64,000 bases of DNA from Bog-756 sp963776225 (GTDB lineage Bacteria > Actinomycetota > Acidimicrobiia > Acidimicrobiales > RAAP-2): positions 744,001-808,000 of the forward strand of contig CAVZLL010000001.1 of the NCBI GenBank assembly GCA_963776225.1, given 5' to 3'. The position numbers and the translations under genes were made by a program. The notes under the pieces are model-generated. The model did not search any database. It was not told the origin of the DNA and saw nothing but the letters and a program-made list of their open reading frames with translations. This document shows positions 8,579-15,475 of this stretch, one piece after another (position 1 is the first letter of the stretch; the number at the start of each line of letters is the position of its first letter).

Positions 8579-8953
8579 ATGGTAGGGCACCGATTCACCC
8601 TTGCGTTCACGCCTGACTCAGTGCGGCTCAGTCGAGAGCTGGTGCGGCGCTCCCTGAGCACGGTCGACCCCGAGCAGGTCGAATTGGCGGTGATCCTCGC
8701 CGATGAGATGGTGACCAATGCCGTCAAACATGGCGCACCTCCGGTCGAGCTCTGGGTTGAGCAGGACGAAGAAGGGATCATGGCCGCAGTGACCGATAGC
8801 GGGGAGGGCGTCCCCGTCGTGACCGCGCCTGACTCGTCCGCCGAGCGGGGCAGGGGGATGTGGATCATCGATCAACTGTCCGATTCGTGGGGAGTGCAGG
8901 AGGTTTCGAGCGGCAAGCGGATCTGGTCCCGCGTGGACGTGCACCCGAAGTGA
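8579..8953 (+). CDS. RsbW-like ATP-binding anti-sigma regulatory protein (HATPase_c_2)
   Basis: This is a 124-aa single-domain GHKL ATPase. The N box is 'ADEMVTNAVKHG', with the Mg-binding Asn intact. The G1 box is 'VTDSGEGVP' and the G2 box 'ERGRGMWIIDQL'. Proteins of this type bind a sigma factor or phosphorylate a STAS antagonist in partner switching. The intact boxes suggest real kinase or ATP-binding activity. The start at 8579 was chosen because earlier codons lack homology; no strong ribosome site is present, and the putative sigmaF promoter would leave only a few leader bases. It stands 208 bp before the STAS gene. Confidence 0.88.
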   Translation: MVGHRFTLAFTPDSVRLSRELVRRSLSTVDPEQVELAVILADEMVTNAVKHGAPPVELWVEQDEEGIMAAVTDSGEGVPVVTAPDSSAERGRGMWIIDQLSDSWGVQEVSSGKRIWSRVDVHPK

Positions 8954-9161
8954 GCCGACGTCCCAGACCGAGTTTCCAGCTCAGGGGACCGTTGCCATCC
9001 CAGGCAGCCGGCATCTCCCGGACCGACCATCCCGGAGGGCTGTTTTCACGGCCTTCCCGAGGGTCCGGTGGCGCGACAGGCTGGACGTGCACCTATCCTT
9101 GGGCCGGACCAGCACAGCTGCGGGGGCGCCGGAGGTTACCCATCGGGAGAGGAGGGGATGC

Positions 9162-9506
9162 ATGTTGGAGAACACGTTCAGCATTTCAGTAGAGAGCACC
9201 GGACGCTGCTCCGTGGTCTCTGTCGTTGGTGAGGTCGACGTTGCGACCGCTCCCGATCTCCGCCACCGGCTGAACGAGCCCATCGACGACGGGTCGCCGC
9301 TCCTGGTCGTGGATCTCCTGGGCGTCACGTTCATCGATTCGACGGGTCTCGGAGCACTTATCGAGGCACTGAAGCATGCCCAATCCAACGACGCAACCAT
9401 GAGGATCGTCGTGTCGGAGCCCCGGATCCTCAAGGTCTTCAAGATCACCGGCCTCACCGAGGTCTTCGAGATCCGAGCCTCCCGCGAGGAGGCGATCGCT
9501 GGATGA
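9162..9506 (+). CDS. STAS-domain anti-anti-sigma factor
   Basis: This is a 114-aa protein with one STAS domain, starting at the ATG at 9162 after GGGAGAGGAGGGG. The phosphorylation loop reads 'FIDSTGLGAL', with Ser60 as the expected target of an RsbW-like kinase. Unphosphorylated protein would sequester the anti-sigma factor and free the sigma factor. The stop overlaps the ATG of the following HATPase gene by 4 bp (ATGA), which implies translational coupling and a stable pair. The position upstream of a SigB-family gene fits the rsbV-rsbW-sigB order. Confidence 0.93.
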   Translation: MLENTFSISVESTGRCSVVSVVGEVDVATAPDLRHRLNEPIDDGSPLLVVDLLGVTFIDSTGLGALIEALKHAQSNDATMRIVVSEPRILKVFKITGLTEVFEIRASREEAIAG

Positions 9507-9937
9507 GCGGACCGGCACCTGCACGATCTGACGAGGACAACACGTCGATTGACATCGTGGAGCTCAGTATCCCGGTCAGGGCGGACATGGTGGTCCTGGC
9601 TCGGCTCGCGGCATCGGCGATGGCGGCGAGGGCAAACTTCGATCTCGAGGAGATCGAAGATCTGAGATTGGCGGTCAACGAGCTGTGCGTCATGACGGTC
9701 GGCGAACAAAAGGACGGTCGGCTTGCGCTTCTGTTCGCTTGGGACGGCGATGTTCTCGAGGTGTCGTGCCGCTACGTCGGAGTCACCGAGATGGTTGTCG
9801 AGGGTCAGGACGCACCTGCCGGCGACGGCCTGTCCGAGCAGATCCTGGACGCTCTGGTCGATGAGCATGGCGGTGATCGAGACGGCGGACAGCCACGAGC
9901 CTGGTTGCGGAAGCGGCGGATCCGCCAAGAAGTCTGA
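9503..9937 (+). CDS. Anti-sigma factor of the RsbW type with degenerate N box
   Basis: This is a 144-aa HATPase-like protein coupled to the upstream STAS gene. The helix that normally carries the N box reads 'LRLAVNELCVMTVGEQ'. The usual E-x-x-x-N arrangement is not obvious, since Cys-Val-Met replaces the Thr-Asn-Ala pattern. This LAV-ELC form occurs in some actinobacterial anti-sigma factors. The C-terminus keeps a weak G2 region (GDGLSEQILDALVDE). It most likely binds the sigma factor encoded 11 bp downstream. Whether it can act as a kinase is doubtful from sequence. Confidence 0.82.
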   Translation: MSGPAPARSDEDNTSIDIVELSIPVRADMVVLARLAASAMAARANFDLEEIEDLRLAVNELCVMTVGEQKDGRLALLFAWDGDVLEVSCRYVGVTEMVVEGQDAPAGDGLSEQILDALVDEHGGDRDGGQPRAWLRKRRIRQEV

Positions 9938-9948
9938 TCGTCCGGTCA

Positions 9949-10692
9949 GTGCAAGCCGGTAAACCGAGTCGGGAACAATTCTTGGAATTCGCCCTGACGC
10001 GGGACGAACGACTCCGGAACGACCTGGTGGAGTCACACCTGGGGCTGGCGCATCAACTGGCCCGCCGATTCGCCAGCCGAGGCGAGAATTACGACGATCT
10101 CGTCCAGGTGGCTTCGCTGGCGCTGATCAAATCGGTCGAGCGTTTCGATCCAGACCGTGGCGTCGAGTTCAGCACGTTCGCAACCAGCACGGTCATCGGC
10201 GAGCTCAAACGCCACTTCCGAGACCGTGGGTGGGCCATACGGGCGCCTCGGCGCGTTCAGGAGCTCTATCTCGAGCTCGGATCGGCCACCGAGTCCCTCT
10301 ACCAGGAACTGAGCAGACCGCCGACCGTCAGAGAACTTGCCGAGTCGATCGGGGCAGATGAGGAGGCCGTGCTCGAGGCCATCGAGGCCGGGCAGAGCTA
10401 CAGGACCCCTTCGATCGATGCGCCGGACCGCAACGACGGCACCGTGTCCGACCGGCTCGGCGAAGTCGATCCCAGTCTGGCTGGGGTCGAGGATCGGCTG
10501 GTTCTGGCCATCTCCCTCGCTGACCTTCCAGAGCGGGAGCGGGCCATTCTCAACCTCCGGTTCGTGGACGGTCTGACCCAATCGGAGATCGCCGAACGTA
10601 TCGGGCTCAGCCAGATGCACGTGTCGCGGTTGTTGGCTGTAAGCCTGACCAAGCTGCGGGAGGCCTTCGACAATCCGGCGGAGAGCAGGTAG
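9949..10692 (+). CDS. SigB/SigF/SigG-family RNA polymerase sigma factor
   Basis: The 247-aa protein starts at GTG 9949. Region 2 is visible as 'YDDLVQVASLALIKSVERFD' with 'FSTFATSTVIGELKRHFRD', which bind core polymerase and the -10 element. Region 3 is 'RPPTVRELAESIGADEEAV'. Region 4 is 'LPERERAILNLRFVDGLTQS' and 'EIAERIGLSQMHVSRLLA', the -35-binding helix-turn-helix. It belongs to the stress or sporulation group 3 sigma factors. Promoters read by such factors (GTTT..GGGTAT) are seen before this cluster and before the VOC gene, so autoregulation is probable. Confidence 0.94.
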   Translation: MQAGKPSREQFLEFALTRDERLRNDLVESHLGLAHQLARRFASRGENYDDLVQVASLALIKSVERFDPDRGVEFSTFATSTVIGELKRHFRDRGWAIRAPRRVQELYLELGSATESLYQELSRPPTVRELAESIGADEEAVLEAIEAGQSYRTPSIDAPDRNDGTVSDRLGEVDPSLAGVEDRLVLAISLADLPERERAILNLRFVDGLTQSEIAERIGLSQMHVSRLLAVSLTKLREAFDNPAESR

Positions 10693-10759
10693 GGGGCACC
10701 GTTGTTCCATCCTCATCGCCTGCCCGCGTGAGGCTCTGCTACGAACGCGTAAAGAGGCA

Positions 10760-10789
10760 TTGAGCGACGCCTGCAGGGGATCATAAGAT
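10760..10789 (+). promoter_or_regulatory. Putative sigma70-type promoter before the RsbU-like gene
   Basis: TTGAGC (10760-10765), an 18-base spacer and TAAGAT (10784-10789) lie about 80 bp before the RsbU-like start. The fit to the housekeeping consensus is moderate. If correct, the phosphatase module is expressed independently of the sigma gene upstream. Confidence 0.4.
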
Positions 10790-10867
10790 GCGGGCGGTGA
10801 ATTCCCGCTATTTCTCCTCTCTATTCCCCTCTATCAACGAGGACGCTCACCGGCTCTCTGGCAGACT

Positions 10868-12598
10868 ATGGACGTGACAGGCGAGCGCGATGAGAAGGCT
10901 TCCAGAGGGCGTCTCACGGCCTCCCTGCCGATGCCCGCGGTGATCACCGTCCTGGTGGTGGTGGCCGGTCTGGCGGTGACCGCGGTTCTGGCGTTGGTCA
11001 CGGCCACGGTGAACGACCGTAACGAGAGCCGTCTTCTGGCCGTCCAGGTGGAGCAAGCTGCGACCGCCCTCTCCGGAAGCCTCCAGGTGTTCGAAACCCC
11101 TCTCGCTTCGGGAGCAGCGATTGCAGGCAGCGGAAGCGGCAACAGCGGCTTCGACCGGTTCATGTCCAATTTTGTCGGACCGGCAGGTCCGTTCGCCTAC
11201 GCGGCCCAGTGTGGCACCACGAACGGCACGCCGGTCATCGTCGGGTCGGTGGGCGCACCCGGCCGCAGCCCGGGGACGCAGGGGTCGATGCCGTGCGACT
11301 TCCTCTCCGATCCCGCAATCAAACCGGGGCTGTCGGCCGGGAGAATTCTTGATGGCGGGACTCGGGTCGGGCTCGCATACCGGTCCCCGATCGCCACCGA
11401 GGCCGCTGGTGTATACGCCGAGTTCCAACTTCCACCTCACAGGATGGTATCGATCCCGAGCTCGGCGGGCTTCCAAAATCTCGATTTCGCGCTCTTCCTC
11501 GGCCGCAGTCAGAAGCACTCCGACCTGTTGGAGACGACGAGCAGACAGCTCCCGTTCTCAGGTAGGACGGCTTCTACCGTGGTTCCCTTTGCCAACTCGA
11601 AATTGACCCTGGTGGGCACCCCCACACAGCCCCTTGGGGGGTCTCTCTCCCGTGATCTCACCTTCTTCGTGATCCTGTTCGGCGTGCTGCTCACGATCGG
11701 GGCGACGGTGATGACGGAACGGTTGGCTCGTCGCCGGCGATCGGCGGAGGGCTTGGCAGAGGAGAACCGTCGGCTCTACGCAGAGCAGCAGACTCTGGCC
11801 GGCGCACTGCAAACGGCCCTCCTGCCGAAACTGATGCCCGAGATACCGGGTGTCGAGGTCGCCAACCTGTACGTTGCCGGTCTCGAGGTCATGGAGATCG
11901 GAGGGGACTGGTTCGACCTGATCGCCATTCCGGACGGCGGGTTCATCTTCGTGGTGGGCGACGTGTCGGGGCGGGGCGTAGAGGCCGCAATGGTGATGGC
12001 TTCGCTGCACTACGCCATCCGCGCCTACGCGGCCGAGGGCGATTCACCCGATGTGATCCTCACCAAGTTGTGCACGCTGCTGGACGTGGGGAGGGACGGT
12101 CATTTTGCAACCGTTCTGTGTGGCCATGTCGACAACGAGACGCACCAGCTGACACTGGCCAGTGCAGGTCATTTCCCACCGCTCCTGGTGAGCCACGATG
12201 GAGCCGACTTCATGGACTTGGACGTTGGTCCACCTATCGGCACAGTCGAAGGTGCGGCGTACTCGGTCAAGACCGCCCAGCTCCCACCCGAGTGCACACT
12301 CGTGGCATTTACGGACGGGCTCGTCGAACGCAGAGACCGGGTCATCGATGCCGGTCTCGCCAAGTTGGAGGAAACGGCCAGCAGCAACGGGCACCCGCTC
12401 GGGCAGCTACTCTCCGAACTTGTGGCGGAGCTCACACCCGAAGGATCCGATGATGACATCGCCATTCTGGGGTTGCGATGGAAGAATTCGGAGACCGTGA
12501 TTCTCCGGCCGCGTCGGTCAAGGGAACGCTGGATCCGTCCGGCGTCCTCACCCTCTTCTTCGCGGGAGAGCTCGATATCGGAAGTGTCGGAGGACTGA
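10868..12598 (+). CDS. Membrane-bound PP2C/SpoIIE phosphatase (RsbU-like) with extracytoplasmic sensor
   Basis: This 576-aa protein has a first membrane helix at about residues 22-44, an extracytoplasmic region to about 258 with two Cys (AAQCG, MPCDF), a second helix at about 262-280, a short coiled linker (RRRSAEGLAEENRRLYAEQQ) and a SpoIIE phosphatase domain. Metal-binding motifs are present: 'EIGGDWFDL', 'VVGDVSGRGVEAAM', 'FTDGLVERRD' and 'SDDDIAILGLRW'. It should dephosphorylate a STAS protein in response to an outside signal and so activate the sigma factor. The last 40 residues are Ser/Arg-rich and lie beyond the domain. They are encoded in DNA that also encodes the start of the next STAS gene. 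Confidence 0.9.
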   Translation: MDVTGERDEKASRGRLTASLPMPAVITVLVVVAGLAVTAVLALVTATVNDRNESRLLAVQVEQAATALSGSLQVFETPLASGAAIAGSGSGNSGFDRFMSNFVGPAGPFAYAAQCGTTNGTPVIVGSVGAPGRSPGTQGSMPCDFLSDPAIKPGLSAGRILDGGTRVGLAYRSPIATEAAGVYAEFQLPPHRMVSIPSSAGFQNLDFALFLGRSQKHSDLLETTSRQLPFSGRTASTVVPFANSKLTLVGTPTQPLGGSLSRDLTFFVILFGVLLTIGATVMTERLARRRRSAEGLAEENRRLYAEQQTLAGALQTALLPKLMPEIPGVEVANLYVAGLEVMEIGGDWFDLIAIPDGGFIFVVGDVSGRGVEAAMVMASLHYAIRAYAAEGDSPDVILTKLCTLLDVGRDGHFATVLCGHVDNETHQLTLASAGHFPPLLVSHDGADFMDLDVGPPIGTVEGAAYSVKTAQLPPECTLVAFTDGLVERRDRVIDAGLAKLEETASSNGHPLGQLLSELVAELTPEGSDDDIAILGLRWKNSETVILRPRRSRERWIRPASSPSSSRESSISEVSED

Positions 12599-12807
12599 AA
12601 GAGGGTGTCGATCAGCTCTTGACCGACAATCCGAGTCGGGTGGTGCTCGATCTGGATCGCCTCACGTTCATGGACAGTTCGGGCATCACCTTGATGTTGC
12701 AGATATCCAGAAGGGTGGACGCCGTCGAGGTTCGCCATGCGACGCCGATCGTGCGTCGTGTGATCGAGGCGACCGGGCTCGGCGATGTCCTCGGACTCAC
12801 GTCATGA
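12478..12807 (+). CDS. STAS-domain anti-anti-sigma factor
   Basis: This is a 109-aa STAS protein. The phospho-loop reads 'FMDSSGITLML', with Ser67 as the predicted target. Its first 121 nt overlap the end of the phosphatase gene in another frame. The ATG at 12478 is the only in-frame start before the domain and has GGGG upstream. Its stop overlaps the next gene by 4 bp (ATGA). The order phosphatase-STAS-HATPase suggests that these three form one signalling module feeding into the sigma factor. Confidence 0.88.
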   Translation: MEEFGDRDSPAASVKGTLDPSGVLTLFFAGELDIGSVGGLKEGVDQLLTDNPSRVVLDLDRLTFMDSSGITLMLQISRRVDAVEVRHATPIVRRVIEATGLGDVLGLTS

Positions 12808-13379
12808 GTCTTCAGCAGAGCTTCAACCTCGAGCCGGCATCGGTGGCCTCCAGCAGACAGTTCGTCGGAGGCACCGTCACCGACCTCCCGACCGGGGTTC
12901 AGGAAGCGGTCGTTCTGATGGTATCCGAGCTGGCAACCAACGCCATCGTCCATGCCGCGACGGGTTTCGAAGTCAGCGTCGCACGAACGGATTCGAGCCT
13001 GCGCGTCGAAGTGACCGACGTCGGAGGTGGGAAGCCGGAGCTCCGGGCACCGTCGGCCACCGAACCCCGCGGCAGAGGTCTGCAGATCGTGAAGGCGCTC
13101 TCCGATGAGTGGGGCGTGACCGAGATGACCGGCAAGAGGGGCAAAACGGTGTGGTTCGGGGTTCGGCTGCCTCCGGCGCAGGAGGACGGTCGTGCGCGCC
13201 TGCACCAACAAGGGTCCGTTCGTGCGTCGAAACGGCGCTCGGACGTTCGACGTCCGAGCGCCCGGGGCCGGAGCGAAAATCGATCCGGCGGTCCTCACGC
13301 AATCTCGATTGCACTTGTCGACGTGCATCGGGCGATCGCCGGGTCCATCGACAGCGGCGACACAGCCATCGCGGCGTGA
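12804..13379 (+). CDS. RsbW-like ATP-binding protein with unusual C-terminal tail
   Basis: Residues 1-125 form a HATPase_c_2 domain, with N box 'VSELATNAIVHA', G1 'VTDVGGGKP' and G2 'PRGRGLQIVKALSDEWG'. This is a typical anti-sigma kinase or binding protein coupled to the upstream STAS gene. Residues 126-191 are Arg/Ser-rich and have no recognised homology. The DNA of this tail contains a perfect 13-bp inverted repeat (13234-13262), so the tail may be read-through into a former intergenic region, or a frameshift may have removed the normal stop. The domain itself appears intact. Confidence 0.85.
   Translation: MSLQQSFNLEPASVASSRQFVGGTVTDLPTGVQEAVVLMVSELATNAIVHAATGFEVSVARTDSSLRVEVTDVGGGKPELRAPSATEPRGRGLQIVKALSDEWGVTEMTGKRGKTVWFGVRLPPAQEDGRARLHQQGSVRASKRRSDVRRPSARGRSENRSGGPHAISIALVDVHRAIAGSIDSGDTAIAA
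13234..13262. other. Perfect 13-bp inverted repeat with 3-base loop
   Basis: The arms are GGCGCTCGGACGT (13234-13246) and ACGTCCGAGCGCC (13250-13262), with loop TCG. The stem is strong and GC-rich, like an actinobacterial terminator without a U tract. It lies inside the open tail of the HATPase gene rather than after a stop codon. Confidence 0.75.
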
Positions 13380-13569
13380 CAGGACCCACCGCGTCATCGA
13401 GATACAGGAGATGAGCCGGGTCGCATCAACGGCGTCTCCCGGCATGAGTGGGCTACCTGCTCGTCCCGTTCGGACACTCGGTCCTCCCGCCGCCGATGAC
13501 CAGCTGAGAGCCGGCATTCGAGGATCTGGGACGGCCCCGTCTTTCGGAGCCTCGACCGGTCGCCGCCAT

Positions 13570-13595
13570 GTTTTGACCGAGGTCCGGTCGGGTAG
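13570..13595 (+). promoter_or_regulatory. Putative sigmaF-type promoter upstream of the VOC gene
   Basis: GTTT (13570-13573), 16 bases, then GGGTAG (13590-13595) resembles the mycobacterial SigF pattern GTTT-N15-17-GGGTA. It lies in the 373-bp gap 13380-13752, which otherwise shows no coding signal. It would place the VOC gene in the stress regulon, which remains an inference. Confidence 0.4.
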
Positions 13596-13752
13596 GACTA
13601 CGTCCGCCGGAGAAGGGGGAGCGCAGACGGGAACTCCGACAGCACCGTGTTCAGCCAGGTCGGGGTCGGGTTCCCAGAGACCCGGCAACGACGGGATCGC
13701 TCAGCTAGGTTCCGATAGGGCGAGGGAGCGCGAGCGACAGGAGGAGAAGCAC

Positions 13753-14520
13753 ATGCCGGAGTTCACCTCTTACGACGCAGGAATCCCGTGTTGGGTCGAC
13801 CACGCGACCAAGGACCTCGGAGCGTCCAATGCCTTCTATCGGACGCTCTTCGGCTGGGAGCCCGACGACCAGGGCGAGGACATGGGTCACTACACACTGA
13901 TGCGCAAGGGCGGGAAGACCGTGGCCGGCAACATGCAGGTCATGATGGAAGGTCAGCCCAGCGCATGGGTGACCTACGTGTCCGTTGTCAATGCCGATGC
14001 GACGGTCAACCGTGCCAAGAAGGCCGGGGCCACAGTGTTCGTCGAACCGATGGACGTCGCGGACATCGGGCGGATGGGAGTATTCGCGGACCCCGAGGGC
14101 GCTGCGATCGGGGTCTGGCAGCCGAAGACGTTCAATGGAGCCGAGCTGGCCAACGAGGCCGGGACCTTCGCGTGGAACGAGCTCAACACCCGGGACGTCC
14201 CGGCGGCAAGGGCCTTCTACACAGAGGTGTTCGGGTGGGAGCCCAACGATCTCGACATGGAGGGGATGAGCTACACCGAGTGGAAGCTCGGCGACAAGAC
14301 CGTCGCGGGAATGATGCCGATGCCCGAGATGGTCCCGGCGGAGGTGCCGGCGCACTGGCTGGTCTACTTCGGCGTAGACGACACCGACGCCTCGGTGTCC
14401 ACTGCGACCGAGCTCGGAGGAACCACGCTCGTCCCTCCGACCGACATTCCTCCGGGACGCTTCTCGGTCCTCACCGATCCGGACGGTGCGGCATTTGCCG
14501 TGATCAAGATGCCATCGTGA
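13753..14520 (+). CDS. Two-domain VOC (glyoxalase-fold) protein
   Basis: This 255-aa protein starts at the ATG at 13753 after AGGAGGAG. It contains two glyoxalase/bleomycin-resistance-fold modules of similar length. The first begins 'GIPCWVDHATKDLGASNAFY' and the second 'GTFAWNELNTRDVPAARAFY'. Both carry 'FYxxxFGWEP' and end with 'DPxGAAxxV'. The arrangement matches actinobacterial proteins often described as hydroxylase-like or CFP30B-like VOC proteins. Metal ligands and substrate cannot be fixed by eye. A putative sigmaF promoter lies 160 bp upstream and the stress locus precedes it, so a stress or detoxification role is possible. Confidence 0.85.
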   Translation: MPEFTSYDAGIPCWVDHATKDLGASNAFYRTLFGWEPDDQGEDMGHYTLMRKGGKTVAGNMQVMMEGQPSAWVTYVSVVNADATVNRAKKAGATVFVEPMDVADIGRMGVFADPEGAAIGVWQPKTFNGAELANEAGTFAWNELNTRDVPAARAFYTEVFGWEPNDLDMEGMSYTEWKLGDKTVAGMMPMPEMVPAEVPAHWLVYFGVDDTDASVSTATELGGTTLVPPTDIPPGRFSVLTDPDGAAFAVIKMPS

Positions 14521-14578
14521 CGCCGGGGCCAGGTGTCGCGGCCAGGTGCTGGGACACCTTGAAGCACGCAGGGTCGGC

Positions 14579-15475
14579 CTAGACGCCCTGACCCGGTCCT
14601 AGCTCTGGCTCGGGGTCAGCGCCCTGCCCGGTGCCCGGTGGCGGCCGGTCGCCTCGGTCAAACGGTGCGTCTCTCTCCACGACGGCCTGTCGGAGGCCGA
14701 CCTCGGCGGCGCGGGCGGAAAAGGCCCGCGCGTCGGGAGCACGGTGGGCCACGGCGTCGTTGAGCGCGGCGAACCGCTGGAGTCGGGACCGTCCCATCAG
14801 TTCGATCCCCTCGTTGACCACCCGCTTGTTGGCCGCCAGGAGGTCGCGCCCGACGAGGCCAATCCGGTTGGCCAGGGACAGTGTGTACTCGTCGAGCTCC
14901 TCACCGCGTACTGCGGCCTGGACCAGGCCGATGGCGGCGGCCTCGGCACCGCTGACCGTGTCGCCGGTGAACAGCAGCCGCTTCGTCCATTGGGGCCCCA
15001 GGTGGTAGAGCCACATGTTGGTGGGTGGCACGCCCATCGATCGGACCGGCGGGAACCCGAGCCGAGCGTCGAGGGCGGCGATGACGATGTCGCAGTGGAG
15101 CGCCAGGTCGGTGCCGCCGGCGAGACAATTCCCGTGGACCTGGGCGATGACCGGGATCCGGCAGTCCCAGACCTTGGCCCACCCGACCCCGAGCTCGAGC
15201 ATGGCGGAGACGTCGCCCTCGATGCCGGCGGGAGCCCCGCTCTCCCCCGGCTCGACGTCCTCGGGCAGGATCCCGTAGCCAGAGGAGAACGATCGCCCCG
15301 AGCCACGGATGACGATCACCCGCATCTCCCGGTCGTCCTCCGCACGGGCGACGGCCTCGAGCAGCTCGCGGATACACCGGTGGGTGAGGGGATTGTGCTG
15401 CCTCGGCCGGTTGAGCGTCAGGCGGGTCACCGCTCCGAGCTGCTCGGTCAGGACCGTTGGATCGTCGGCGGTCAT
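14579..15475 (-). CDS. Crotonase-fold (enoyl-CoA hydratase/isomerase family) protein
   Basis: This is a 298-aa member of the crotonase superfamily, which acts on acyl-CoA thioesters. The oxyanion-hole segments 'GSGRSFSSGYGIL' and 'HGNCLAGGTDLALHCDIVIA' are clear. At the positions where true enoyl-CoA hydratases carry their two catalytic Glu residues, this protein reads 'FPPVRSMGVPPTNMWLYHLG', so hydratase activity is doubtful. An isomerase, hydrolase or other CoA-ester reaction is possible. The last ~25 residues are Pro/Gly-rich. Its ATG overlaps the stop of the ligase gene by 4 bp, so it is the last gene of a coupled three-gene operon. Confidence 0.85.
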   Translation of the reverse strand: MTADDPTVLTEQLGAVTRLTLNRPRQHNPLTHRCIRELLEAVARAEDDREMRVIVIRGSGRSFSSGYGILPEDVEPGESGAPAGIEGDVSAMLELGVGWAKVWDCRIPVIAQVHGNCLAGGTDLALHCDIVIAALDARLGFPPVRSMGVPPTNMWLYHLGPQWTKRLLFTGDTVSGAEAAAIGLVQAAVRGEELDEYTLSLANRIGLVGRDLLAANKRVVNEGIELMGRSRLQRFAALNDAVAHRAPDARAFSARAAEVGLRQAVVERDAPFDRGDRPPPGTGQGADPEPELGPGQGV

